Positions 24,403-35,155 of a stretch of DNA of 64,000 nt are shown piece by piece. The position numbers were made by a program, and so were the translations under genes. The notes below the pieces were generated by a model. The model ran no database searches. It saw only the letters and a list, made by a program, of their open reading frames with translations, and was not told the origin of the DNA. Source of the stretch: Nectonema munidae (lineage: Eukaryota > Nematomorpha > Nectonematoida > Nectonematidae); contig JAUIRK010000106.1 in assembly GCA_030549495.1 (NCBI GenBank), positions 515,001 through 579,000 on the forward strand, in the 5' to 3' direction. The stretch's first letter is position 1. The number at the start of each line of letters is the position of its first letter.

Positions 24403-24469
24403 TCATCAGCGCCGTTTAGCCATGGATTCAAATAGATCTTACACCAGTGATGTTTAACATTTCGTAAGT

Positions 24470-24935
24470 AGTGAGCAAGATTTATTTATTGTTCAACGAT
24501 GCTGGTGCCAAACTCTTTCTAAAACCTTGTATACAAAATTTTTTATTGAGGGACAAAGAAATAGTTGAAAGTATAAATATTTATGTTTTATATAACGTGC
24601 TCAGTCAATTGAGATACATCAGCAATGTCAGCAGACTTATCAAACTGCAAGCTCAAAAATTTACAATATTTTACATCAAACTTCATTTGATTCTTTACAT
24701 TTTGTGACATAATTTCAATTCTTTGGGTAATTGTATTCCTTGAAAGTGGCTCGCAGAAATTATTTCTGATTTGTTTGTGAAACTTTCAAAAAAAATTGTG
24801 TCAGCTTCTATCATACAATCTTTCAGAATTTCCCCCATCGTCGAAAGTGGATTTTTTCGCAATCATTTTCGCCACAACAAAAGATGCCATAAAAGACATA
24901 ATTATGAGTTTGTTTTTTTGAAGAATGTAATTTTA
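24470..24935 (-). pseudogene. Second hAT transposase relic (SCAND3/ZBED8-like)
   Basis: Minus-strand pieces ASFVVAKMIAKKSTFDDGG, then LSRNTITQRIEIMSQN and VKNQMKFDVKYCKFLSLQF with DKSADIADVSQL match the N-terminal catalytic region of SCAND3/ZBED8-type hAT transposases (family: LSxNTVxRRIxxM...FSLQxDESTDI); the catalytic DES reads DKS here. It is distinct from, and directly abuts, the neighbouring hAT copy in the same orientation. N-terminal finger and C-terminus are absent. Confidence 0.75.
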
Positions 24936-25129
24936 AAAAATATTTCTATAACTGAAAAGATAATGTATATAATATTGCGAAAATATTTAATGAAAAATGA
25001 TCTTTAAAATGTTCAAAGGGAACATCCATAAATCACTTCCCTCAAATATTTTTAAAATTTAACCCTTTCCCATCTCTCTGACACCATCTTTATTTTTATA
25101 ATTTTCCTCCTTTAATAAAACGTCGTTAA

Positions 25130-25259
25130 CCCATTTAAGACCAAGCAAAGCAGACGATATCTAAAAAAACGCAGACGATTTATATTCAAAGTCATTGAAA
25201 AAAGCAGACGAAGATGAAATTACTTATGTTCCAAAATAGGAACATTGGTCGTAAATGGG
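25130..25259. mobile_element. TTAA-flanked MITE, copy A
   Basis: 130-bp unit between TTAA at 25126-25129 and 25260-25263, with 15-bp inverted ends CCCATTTAAGACCAA / TTGGTCGTAAATGGG (one mismatch). TTAA duplication suggests a piggyBac-type MITE. The interior has repeated GCAGACGA and a palindrome ATGTTCC-AAAATA-GGAACAT. It carries about 21 bp (CGATATCTAAAAAAACGCAGA) not present in copy B. Confidence 0.85.
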
Positions 25260-25695
25260 TTAATATCAAAAAAATCATTCTATTCAAATGAAAAAAAGTA
25301 CAATGACAGAAGAAGAAGATTTATTATTAACAAATTATATAAAAATTGAAAAGGATGAATGTAACTTTGAGAGTCAAGGCAACAAAGTCTTCTTTTTCTT
25401 CTTCTTCAAAACAATGATATTTACTCTCTCCATCTTTTACGAGGTCAGTCTTAAAAAATTGAAACTAAAAATTAACCTCAAGCATTCCTAAGTAATCATT
25501 CGTAAAGGAAATATAGTTTTATGATCTATATATTATAATGATTGATAAATTATGTGTCTGTGTGTGTTGTGTATATGGGTGTATTACAATTTTTTTTCAC
25601 AAATTATTCGAAAAACAAATCTTAAGTATTTTGCCATTAGTCTTTTTTATTGAGCATACCATACCTTCCAAACAAGACCTAAAATTCTATTTTAA
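25260..25695. other. Spacer between the two MITE copies
   Basis: No gene; short TG-rich tract near 25555-25580. Confidence 0.4.
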
Positions 25696-25804
25696 TCCAT
25701 TTAAGACCAAGCAAAGCAGACGATTTATATTCAAAGTCATTGAAAAAAGCAGACGAAGATGAAATTACTTATGTTCCAAAATAGGAACATTGGTCGTAAA
25801 TGGG
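25696..25804. mobile_element. TTAA-flanked MITE, copy B
   Basis: 109-bp second copy, flanked by TTAA at 25692-25695 and 25805-25808, same orientation as copy A and nearly identical apart from one terminal base and the missing 21-bp internal block. Confidence 0.85.
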
Positions 25805-26125
25805 TTAAATATAAAATGGAGATAACAAACTTGCTATATCTCATTGCTTACAAAATTATTCATCTTTTTTGCAAAATATTTGATTTAGGGTTATGACTAT
25901 AAATCTTTTTTTCACAAATTAAATTTCCTGCATCACAAATAAATAAACTTTTTTACTAAAAACGCTTTTTTATTTTGGCATAAAAAATTCCTCCAAGCCA
26001 ACACATAAATATTGATGACATCAAAAACATTGAGGTGTTTACTACAAAATTTAAAATTTATTGATATATATTAAAAATGTTTAAAAATTTTAATAAAGAC
26101 ATTTAAAATAAAAATAATATAAATA

Positions 26126-28058
26126 GTCAAACTTGTTTAAACTGGACTGCTTCAGGAACAAGAAAGTATCCCGTTTACACAGTAGTCGGGTTTATATAGA
26201 AAAATCTTGATTTACAATTAAAAAATAGCTCTTTTTTTTTGGATACTTTTCTAAATTATATCACTATAAAAGACAAGAAATTTAATAAATTTTTATAAAT
26301 CTTATTTTTAATAATTAAAAATCTTAAACTTTTAAATTTATTTAAAAAATGCAATATTAAAATCATAAATTTACGTTTGTTTTAAATGTTCAACCTGGTT
26401 AGTTCTGTTATGCGGAAGGATGGATCTTATTTTAAAGAAAATGTATACAACTTTCGCATACTTCATCTCTTGATAAATCTGAATTTTCTTCTTTCAGAGA
26501 GTGATTTTCTATACAGTTTTCCATATCTTCTTCCTCTTTTCTCAAAAAGCTTTGTAATAAGTTTGTTTCCAATGTTTGATCTTGTATATTATTGAATTTT
26601 TCAATTTGTTCAAACTCTCATTCTTCAAATTCATTTGCAAGAACTTTATTAAACAATGTTTTCAATGTTAGATCTGCTTCATCATTATCAGATTCCATAT
26701 ATTCTGTAACCTTGAATCTAAAACATTTGCATAAAGCAGATTGCAAAGTTTGATTTTGTAACAGTGTTCTATGCATATTTGATCCAAAAAAAGGGGGGAG
26801 TCTAAAATTGTTACCGTTTTTATCGAACTAGATGCAGAGTCTTCAGGATCCATTTTCGCAAGTAAGTGTGTAATCAAAAGTTTTCGGCATTCAACTTTGG
26901 ATGAAAGGATCATACCTTTAAGTATGATCTTTAAGTATTTTTTTTTTTTGTTGGCAGACAAAAATTTAAGGTGAAGATGGGAAAAAGTATCTTGAAAGAC
27001 GTGGCATGTAGCTGAGCGCTGTCCAAATATAGTTCGCGCTTCATTTTTAAATTTATATCATAAAGTCAACCTCTTCAATAAAATAAATGTCTTCCAACCC
27101 TTCTTGTTCGCTTTATAATTGACAATCAAATATTTTATCTGGAAATTTTTGAAGAAACATGGTTCTCTAGCTTTAACAATAACAAAATTCATGCGTTTTT
27201 CGCCATATGCATTGCAAGCAAGTAAGATGTGCTCCTTTGTTTACAGTTTATATTTCCAGATAAACATTCCCATTTTTGAGCAAGTGCCTTTTTGACAAAC
27301 CAAGAAAAATACTCTTTCTTCACAACTATAAATGCTTTTCATGTCATAGTCTAATAAGAAGTGGAACACTTTCAATCCATTAATCTTCTCGTATATTATT
27401 TTATAGAAAATCTAGATTTCTAAGAAGAGAGCCACGCGTTAAAAGTCTTCAAATCTTTTTCATTTAATTTTCCCGCAAACTCTGTTGCTTTTGCTATGAT
27501 TTGCCCATTTTGAAATTGTAGACATTTTAAAACATACAGCAGCACCTCATTATAAGATTTGTATATACGTTGCACTGATCGAAAAAATAAACCTTTTATT
27601 TAATCGATATGATGGATTGAAAATTCGCTTGAATGATAAAAATATGCTCTAAACTAGAGGCAAAGAAAGATGTAGTGATGATAAAAATAAATATAAAAGA
27701 TAAATAGGAGAATGAGTAAATGTTACTCACTATTTCACTCTATTTTTAATTTTGATCATTTTAATAGATGGAAAGAAAATGACGCACTGTATTTTTGCAC
27801 TTGCCCATTGCATAAAATAATGTCAATAATTATTATATTGTTTCAGCAGCTTGAAAAGTGTTATATGAACTTTTTTTTATTAAAAAAATATATATCTTAA
27901 ATGAGGCGTAATGTATTAAAATTCGTGCAATATCCGGTAATCCGGTTTTCAAGGTTTTTTGAATGTACAATTTATAGAGAAATAAATGGGATCATGAAAA
28001 TTATCCGGTTCAGAAAATATCCAGTTAATTCAATGTTCGGTTTATAGAAGTATGCCTG
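26126..28058 (-). mobile_element. Tigger/pogo element 3, decayed
   Basis: The left end (preceded by TA at 26124-26125) reads GTCAAACTTGTTTAAACTGG and the right end, read inward from 28058, CAGGCATACTTCTATAAACC; about 14 of 20 aligned bases agree, and TA follows on the right (28059-28060). The CAGGCATAC start is typical of Tigger. It contains a highly decayed minus-strand transposase at 26640-27560. Confidence 0.6.
26640..27560 (-). pseudogene. Tigger transposase, highly decayed
   Basis: Read from 27560 downwards in changing frames: QNGQIIAKATEFAGKL and FNAWLSS (CENP-B DNA-binding segment), LACNAYGEKRMNFVIVKA and REPCFFKNF (family: xACNAxGxEKRKLLVIGKxKxPRCFKN), NYKANKKGWMTFILFEE (family: YKANKKAWMTxxLFxEW), HVFQDTFSHLHLKFLSA, and RKLLITHLLAKMDPED. 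The catalytic aspartate segments are poorly preserved. Numerous frame changes; clearly dead. Confidence 0.7.
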
Positions 28059-28830
28059 TATATAAAGAAACTAAAAGTCCCAATTTAAACTATGAATTTA
28101 AGGAAGGAATAATAAAAATATTACGATAACTTAAAGAAATGATATATTCCAGATATTGAATTGCCTACATCAAAAAATCTTAGGTGGAGAGATGATCTTT
28201 TTACATTTTATGTTCTGGATTAGCTTGAAAGTGACAAACTGCCAAAAATAGATAGGAAATCTTTGCCATATAAATTCACAGTGCTATTTGAAACTTAATA
28301 GCTGTCTGATATAGTCTGTACCTATCTGATTATAGACATGCATTCCAAATTGCGGTTTGTTTTATTGCATATGATTGGCAAGAAATGTGCTACTCAAACC
28401 AAAAATCAAAGTTTTTAATTTTGTTAAAAAACTAAATGTTTTTCTGCTGAAAAATGCTCAACAGACATTGAGTGAAAGATGAATCTTACATTGATAACCA
28501 CGAACAAACATCATTGCCCAAAGATAATTTTAATTATTGATTATTTAGTTTTTTAATAAAAATGTTTTTAGTTTTAATATTAGGAAGGAGTTTTGAACTT
28601 TTTAATAAACATCTTTTATTCTAAATCATCTTATCAAAAATGTAGATATAAAAAATAGAGAAAAAGATTTTGCACTCCCCCATCTCACGAACTTTAAAAA
28701 TACAGTTTCTGAAAAACTTTTTAAAATTATTTTAAACAAAATTTTTATAAATTATTGTAGGAAAAATAAAATAATATAATTTGTGTAAAAACCTAAAAAA
28801 AATTTTTTTTTTATCAAATAAAATCAAAAA
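28059..28830. other. No gene recognised
   Basis: Short Tigger-like fragments may be present around 28140-28340 but are too weak to call. Confidence 0.3.
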
Positions 28831-29166
28831 ATTACAATGAATAATTTTTTGTATGGAATATTTTTTGGTGTGCTATTAAAAATTAAACATACTTAATTTT
28901 ACTCCAAGTTTATATAAAATATCAAAAACAAAGCAATAAAATTTAGCAAAACAGAAAATGCATATTTCAACCAAAATTAGATGAAAGTTTACGAAAGAAT
29001 TACAATGAATAATTTTTTGCATGGAATATTTTTTGTTATGCTATTAAAAATTAAACATACTTAATTTTACTCCAAGTTTATATAAAATATCAAAAACAAA
29101 GCAATAAAATTTAGCAAAACAGAAAATGCATATTTCAACCAAAATTAGATGAAAGTTTACGAAAGA
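28831..29166 (+). repeat. Recent 168-bp tandem duplication
   Basis: Two adjacent copies (28831-28998 and 28999-29166), both starting ATTACAATGAATAATTTTTT, differ at only a few positions. No coding; unit origin unknown. Confidence 0.92.
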
Positions 29167-29266
29167 ATTATATGCAAATATCGATAACTAGGAGAAAAAA
29201 CAAACTCTAAATTCAAATTTAATACATCAAAATTAGTTCAAAAAAAAGATTTTGGAATTAGTTATT

Positions 29267-29350
29267 AGAGTATATTAGTTAGTCAGTTTATAAAAGAGTT
29301 AAAGGGTTAGTTAGTCTCTTGGTTAATTTAGTTTGTTTATTAGTTAATTA
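29267..29350 (+). repeat. Degenerate TTAG/GTTA tract
   Basis: Loose repeats of TTAGTTAG type. Similar tracts occur at about 41800-41905 and 52848-52945. Confidence 0.5.
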
Positions 29351-30425
29351 CTTTTAAAAGATACAGTTCTTTTTTCACCTAAAATAATTAAAGTTAAAAA
29401 AATCAAAAGGTTCATAACGTAATAAGGGAAGGGGAAGAGGGAAGGAAATTTTTCTTGATTTTTTTGAAAGCCGGATTTTGACTCAAATTTCCATTTCAGA
29501 TTCGATTTGAAGGGACTGAATCGGTATAATCCTGTCAAAATCAGGATAATTGGCATGTATGAATAATTTTAATGTGATTTATAGGTAGAAATAAATAGTT
29601 AACCGAGAATCTAGATGGTCTATAATGTGGACTATTTTAAACTAATTTTGACTCAGGTGCTGGATCATTAATAGAAACCAAAGGCGTGGCTAGAGGGCCC
29701 CGGGGACCAGCCCCCTGTCGTGAGATTCAATTGAAATAAACTCGAATTTTGTATCTACTATATTTTAAAATCTAACTTTATATATTATTCATACACAATG
29801 AGTACTGATAATAATAATTGAAGAAGCATATGAAATGTGTCTGAGCGCAGTGCACACCATGACTATGACACATGGTAAGTGCAAGCTATCTTTACTGCAA
29901 GGGTATGACGTGTGAAATTTCTGTTTTTTCCATATTAGTGTTGGTCAAGATTTTGATTTATTACAAGTAATGCCTTAACTTAAATGCTGGAGCCAACAAA
30001 ATTAAAAAGTTACAGTTTTTGAAAATATATTCTAAAAATGACATTATCTTACCATAACCATAGGCTTAAAAAGTCTTATTCTTTTTGCGAATATACATTA
30101 TAAAAATAATATTATTTAACCCTAACCATAAGCCAAAAAATCTCTTATTCTTAACAGGGTTAGATTAGAAAATATACAATCTAATACTTGTTTAATAGCA
30201 TAGAGATCATTAAAAATTTCTTCTCTATCCCTTTCAAAAACACAAAAATGTTTACCAAGTTGTCTTCCTATTTTTATATTTCAACTCAAAAAAACAATTA
30301 GTATATAAAAGTATTAAATTAAAGTCTTGCTATACTGTAGTAATGTGTAATTTAATAATAGATATTTAAAATCACAATGATCTTTGCACCGTTGTCTCCC
30401 CTTTGTTATATTATATCATATCATA
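29351..30425. other. No gene; possible hAT end at 29681
   Basis: AAGGCGTGGCTAGAGGGCCC at 29681 looks like a transposon terminus but has no partner. A 70-codon minus frame at 29344-29556 is not supported. Confidence 0.35.
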
Positions 30426-30790
30426 CATCATCATCATCATCATCATCAAAGTGCCGTGACGTGGGAATGGGCAACCATGGAGCGCCAGAGTTGTCGATCT
30501 TTCTCCTCGGAGATATTACGTGGTGAGTTCTCCAGTTCTCTTCCACGCCGTAATTGTAAGCGACGGAATTAGCCTTTGTCGAATTTGACCAACTGCAAGG
30601 CAACAATAATTAGGCTTATTTGAAGGCGGTCTTACTCGCTTTGTCACGACATCGTTCTGAACATGGAGCATTTTAATTTGTAGAAAAGAGTCACCCAATC
30701 TACTACTCCGTCTCGTTATGTCGTTGCTGTTTGTTTGGGGCTGCTTATTCATCAAGCTAAGCTCGTATCCCGTGTGCACCTTTAGAGGTT
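30426..30790 (-). mobile_element. (CAT)n-tailed retroposed segment
   Basis: A (CAT)7-8 run at 30426-30449 adjoins about 330 bp of markedly GC-richer sequence. Read on the minus strand it ends in (ATG)n, as in RTE-type LINEs and their SINEs, which end in short tandem repeats rather than poly(A). Minus-strand reading includes NDVVTKRVRPPSNKPN and RQRLIPSLTITAWKRTGEL, broken by stops, so it may be a LINE 3' segment. Family not identified. Confidence 0.5.
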
Positions 30791-31376
30791 TTATAAGATA
30801 TCAAAACATGTGGCAGATTAGTTTTGTAAACTCAATATAAGAAGTTAATTCATATTTTTTAAATCATCCTATATGATTTTTTCATTATTAAAGTTTAAAT
30901 GATATAAGCAACGAATTAAATAAAAATTTTAATACAAAATATTTATTTATATATTTAGTATGTATTGACCAGTTATATCAGGAGTCGGCAAAGTGGCGAT
31001 ATCGACCCCTCAGGGTCGATAACAGATCTTTAGGGTCGATGAGATAGACAAACTTACCAAATTGTGCTATGCTTTTTTACTTTATAGTTGTAATAAATCT
31101 CCTTTTTCATTTAAAACATAGGGGACATTGTATAGTATAGGATATTCATTAAAGTTTGATATTTTATTTTAAAAACATTATTAGAAAAGAATATATTGAC
31201 TCCCAATGACCCTTAAAATGTGAAAGTGTTTTATTTTCTTAAATACTCTTTTTTTGTTAACTTGTATACCTTTTTAAACTATTGATATTTGAAAGCGCAA
31301 AAATAACAACGTAAAATCGCGAAGTTTATTTCGGGGTTTACTTTGAAACAAAAAAGTGGACCGACCTACAAATAAA
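30791..31376. other. No gene; hAT-like end at 30979
   Basis: CAGGAGTCGGCAAAGTGG at 30979, with GGTCGATAACAG and GGTCGATGAGA shortly after, resembles a Charlie-type hAT end. No right partner found. Confidence 0.4.
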
Positions 31377-31655
31377 TAGGGCCGGCCTTAGGCCACTGCA
31401 ACCTATGCGTCCGCAGTGGGCCCTCGCGCTTCTCATTTTTCATTTTGATGATATATTGTATGATTTTGCTAAACGCAAGGTTCGCAAAGTAAAGTTACTT
31501 TGATTGTCATTTTGTGTTAATGAAAAAGTAATATAACAAACCCCGTTTCTTTTTTTCAAAATCTTATTTCTCACTTTTAATCTTTTTTCCTACCCACATT
31601 GGGCGGCGCGCAATCCATTTTGCATAAGGCCCCGCGAACACTAGAGCTGGCCCTG
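31377..31655. mobile_element. hAT MITE with perfect 8-bp target duplication
   Basis: 279-bp unit with ends TAGGGCCGGCC and, read inward from the right, CAGGGCCAGCTC, flanked by identical CAAATAAA at 31369-31376 and 31656-31663. GC-rich ends (GCAGTGGGCCCTCGCGC left; GGCGGCGCGCAAT right) and an AT-rich middle. No coding. Confidence 0.92.
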
Positions 31656-32403
31656 CAAATAAACCAATATCAAATAACTAAATACTTTTTTTCAAAGTAA
31701 ATTGAATATAAAAAAAATTTATTTAAAGTTTAAATGATGAGTTTAGAAGATTATAAATATGGAGGCTTGAATGTAAAATAATAATTTAGACTAACCAATA
31801 TAAACAACCCTTGGAAGAAGTATAGACTCGACAGTATATCATATGGAATTTCACTCAAATCAGATTTTTACTTTCTTCAAGTACACAAATATAACTACTT
31901 AACAGATTTAACATCAAACGTTGAACTGATGTTAAAACAAGTTGTCTTATATTTGTATTGGTCTTTTTCAACTAAGATTAGCATTAGAAGTATGAGCTGG
32001 AAACTGTGAATTCTAGTGCACTTTCTCATCTTTCTTTACCATGTCAAATTTGATCAAAATTATAAAAAATTTCTAAAATCAAACTCTCCCTATGAAAATC
32101 ATTTCTAACACACCTTTCATATATACAATTCCAATGACAATTTTTTTTCATATTTAGACTAAACTTGGCATGAAAAAAGTCGTATATATATCATATTCAT
32201 GATGATGATGATAATGATGATGTTGTATAATGTATATGTATATGACTTCCATTGTACTAAATTTCAAATAGGTGTAACTCGAGCGTATGTGATTTAAGTT
32301 CTTTAAAATTGCAAATATTTTCAATTTTTGATATAGGGTGTGTGAAATTATATTCTTTAATTTTGACCAGAAGTTTGATTTTTAATTTTCATCGATTACA
32401 TGC
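31656..32403. other. No gene recognised
   Basis: Includes a short GATGATGAT tract near 32200. Confidence 0.4.
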
Positions 32404-32455
32404 ATATAGTAGTCTGGCAAATTGTCTCCCGCATCGTCTTGCCAGACTACTATAT
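32404..32455. repeat. Perfect 17-bp-stem hairpin
   Basis: Left arm ATATAGTAGTCTGGCAA (32404-32420) and right arm TTGCCAGACTACTATAT (32439-32455) are exact inverses around an 18-nt loop containing TTGTCTCCCGCATCG. A related hairpin lies at 55321-55357 with the same TGTCTCCC-G-TYGTCTTGCCAG core. Confidence 0.9.
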
Positions 32456-32800
32456 ATCTTTCTTAAAAAATCGATGAAATTTGAGAATGCCACTTTAAAA
32501 CATAGATTATTATTATAGGTAAGTAAATTTTGATGATTTTTTTGTCCAAATTCAAGCTAATTAATAATTAATTTTATGAATATAAATCTTTAGGAAGCAA
32601 CATTTTGTGATTTTTCTTCCGAATCTCTTAAATTTGTTAACCATACCAGTAAACAATTTCTATTCAAATCAAATTTATTTCAAAATGATTATTGTGATTA
32701 TTTATTTTAATAATTCATGAATAACAATTACAAAACATGTGTATTAAATCTTTGACAATCTTCAGTACTTATTGTGATTGTCGCTTCTTTGATTATGCTC

Positions 32801-32890
32801 CAGGGGTTCCCAACTCCAGGCTTGCGACTCTAATTAGCGTCGCAACAGTATTTTCAAGGGTCACAAGAGACTTTCAAAAAAATATCTGAA
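32801..32890 (+). mobile_element. hAT (Charlie-like) end
   Basis: CAGGGGTTCCCAACTCCAGG then TTGCGACTC and AGCGTCGCAAC is the same class of terminus as 21071. It may be cut off by the MULE that begins at 33066. Confidence 0.6.
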
Positions 32891-33065
32891 TATTCCATAG
32901 TTGATAAAATTTTTATTTAAAATTTAAATAATGCAACTAATTTACTTTTTAAAGTAAAAATTCCAGGAAACACATAGTATAGAAGTAGCTTTTATGTATA
33001 AAAAGCATTTGACAATCTTCTCTGTAGGCCTACGGCAATGAAAAACATTACTACCTCAAAAAAAG

Positions 33066-33195
33066 CGTGCTACGACATTTCATCACACGACATTTCATCA
33101 CACGACATTTCATCACAACGACACTTCATCACGCGACTTTCATCACACACAACTCCATTTCATTACAACAACGCTTCATCATAAAATATTTCATG
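33066..33195. repeat. MULE left end: inverted repeat built of tandem units
   Basis: Consecutive CGACATTTCATCACA-type units (at least four good and several degenerate ones), matching in inverse orientation the units at 35055-35155. Confidence 0.9.
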
Positions 33196-33733
33196 ACATA
33201 AAACTGTGAATTTTATAAAAAAAAAACAAGCGATGTACCTATATATTGGTTTCGGCTATTTTTTAAAGAATCGGTATTGAATCAATTTTTCAAATAAACA
33301 AAAAAATATTTTTAATAAAAGACAAACTTTGAAAAATTTCTTTCAAATTTTAATGAATAAATAAAAATTCTATTTTTGTTTAACTTAAAAAATATTAATA
33401 TTTATTTATTTGAATCTGAAACAATATTTTTTCTCTAAAATTTATATTAAATAAACAAAATGTTACCTAATTTGTTTTTTAATAAACAAAATGTTAATTT
33501 AGTTTTGTTAAATGCTTTGACAAAACTAAAGTTGTTTGTAATATTTGGAATCGGTACATCGCTAAAAAAACTTACTCCAGTAATGAAAAATGATGAAAAA
33601 CGCATTTACTCTTTCTCTTTTATTTAATTTAGTTATATTAAATTTAAACATGAAATTTCAACAATGAGAGTATTACAATTTTATTTACCTCAAAAAACAA
33701 TATGAAAAATAAAACATTTTATTGTTAAACAAA

Positions 33734-34783
33734 CTACTTACAGTCAGAATATTGAACAGCTCTAAGGTATGATATGATATCAGATTGTCCAAATTGACTA
33801 GTTAGGCATTTGATCGACAGATAATTCTTATTTGCCGGTAGAGTAACACCAGTAATTCCTTGCATTAAGTTTAAACGTTGAAACGCGATGTCCTTGCAAA
33901 TAACATTTAGGAAATTCCAAAATGTTGGGTGTCTGCACTGAAACAAAAATTGCAAAGCGTAATGCGTAAACCCTCTACGGCATTTGTAGTTCGAGCGACT
34001 CCTTCCACACAATTTTTGAAATGATTCCATTTTACAATAGGAAAAAGTGGATTTCTTGCTGCTCAATTTTTTCTATATCTTCCTCTAATATATGTGTTTT
34101 CGAAGTATGTTAGAAGTTGACTAATTTTTTCATTTTCCGGCATATGCTCTGCTAAAGTATCAAAAGCATTTTCAACCAAATTTGTTGGTACTAAAGAAAG
34201 TGCAGGTAAACAAAGAACCAGTCTATCACTTTCCATTTCTGATTTCATTCCGAATTCTACGGCTTTTTTATGCACACTCTGTGAAAGATGAAAAAAAACA
34301 ACCTTTAATTTCGGTGTTCGGAAAAGCATACTGAAATTCCATCATTGCCGCAATTTCAAAATCTAGAAGAATTTGTTCAGGATTTGCACCAGGAACAATT
34401 TTTTTAGATCGTTGTAACGTTCGGATCAGACTTGGTTTTTTTGGTATCGCATCAGAGCTGAAGTAGATACATTTTGGGAAAATTCGCCAGCAACAATCAC
34501 TTCTTTCATTGCAATTTTCATTTTATATACGGCTAATTTCGCACTTTTCTCTGTCCAAATAATGGTAATGCTCAGGCTTTGGTAAATAAATCACACGCTT
34601 CCCTAAAGTTGTAATAAACGTGTTACATCTTTTTTTTGATACTTTGCACATCGCCAACAAATAGAGGTAGGTATCTTTGTTTTCTCGATGTTTATAATAT
34701 TCGCAATTTTTGAACATCACGGTTTCTTTTCCTTTAGAAGTTGTTCCAAAATTACAGAAATATTCAATTGTATTGTTTTCCAT
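33734..34783 (-). pseudogene. MULE transposase with FLYWCH finger, broken
   Basis: Starting at 34783 on the minus strand: MENNTIEYFCNFG then TSKGKETVMFKNCEYYKHR, CKVSKKRCNTFITT and PEHYHYL, which fit a FLYWCH-type zinc finger (G-x-L/M-x5-Y-Y...C...C-x-T...H-x-H). After a frame change: KKIVPGANPEQILLDFEIA (the DFE catalytic segment of MULEs), CFFHLSQSVHKKAVEFG (the C-x2-H motif region), LVLCLPALSLVPTNLVENAF, and FENTYIRGRY. Then GVARTTNAVEG (family TTNNxVEGWH), FQCRHPTFWNFLNVI and LRAVQYS to the stop near 33734. The first catalytic aspartate region between finger and DFE segment is missing. At least two frame changes. Confidence 0.88.
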
Positions 34784-35054
34784 TATAATTATTTTTCAAG
34801 TGCAAAAACTTTATGATTTAAGCAACAGAGAATAAACAGATAGGAAAAAGAAAATAAAGTTAAAGTTATTTTCAAAAAGAAAAAACTAACAAGGAAGTGT
34901 TGGTGAACAGAAGGGGCATAAAAATTTAAGAAGATTATCTACATCGTACCCAGGTAAAGCCCATCATACCCAGGTAAAATTGGTCAGCTTCTATATTCTC
35001 TAATACTTCCTATATGGATTAAATTGTATAATAAACGTTTAATCCTTTACAACA

Positions 35055-35155
35055 AACAACCCATGCATATGATGAAATGTCGTGTGATGAAGTATCGTTA
35101 TGATGAAATGAACTGTCCGTGCGATGAAGTGTCGTGTGATGAAATGTCATAAGAC
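35055..35155. repeat. MULE right end: inverted repeat built of tandem units
   Basis: Units of TGTGATGAAATGTCG type, reverse complement of the left end array. Confidence 0.9.

Larger units (their letters stand above)
21071..24440 (-). mobile_element. hAT (Charlie/ZBED5-like) element, broken, with nested insertions
   Basis: The left end CAGGGGTTCCCAACCTTTGG followed by ACACTCGCGACCC is a typical Charlie-type hAT terminal repeat. The transposase lies on the minus strand at 22911-24402. A second hAT-type element (21201-22841) has inserted between the left end and the coding region. The expected inverse right end was not found; the segment after 24470 belongs to a different hAT copy, so the right boundary is approximate. 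Confidence 0.7.
33066..35155 (-). mobile_element. Mutator-like element (MULE) with 9-bp target duplication
   Basis: A 2,090-bp unit flanked by identical CAAAAAAAG at 33057-33065 and 35156-35164; a 9-bp duplication is the hallmark of Mutator-like elements. The ends are about 100-130 bp inverted repeats made of tandem, imperfect units of the form CGACATTTCATCACA. It contains a broken MULE transposase on the minus strand. The region between the FLYWCH segment and the catalytic core is shortened, so this is probably a deletion derivative. Confidence 0.92.

Noticed and set aside
33066-33195. CRISPR-like regular repeats
   Set aside because: The direct units are imperfect, lack unique spacers, and recur inverted at 35055-35155 as the MULE ends.
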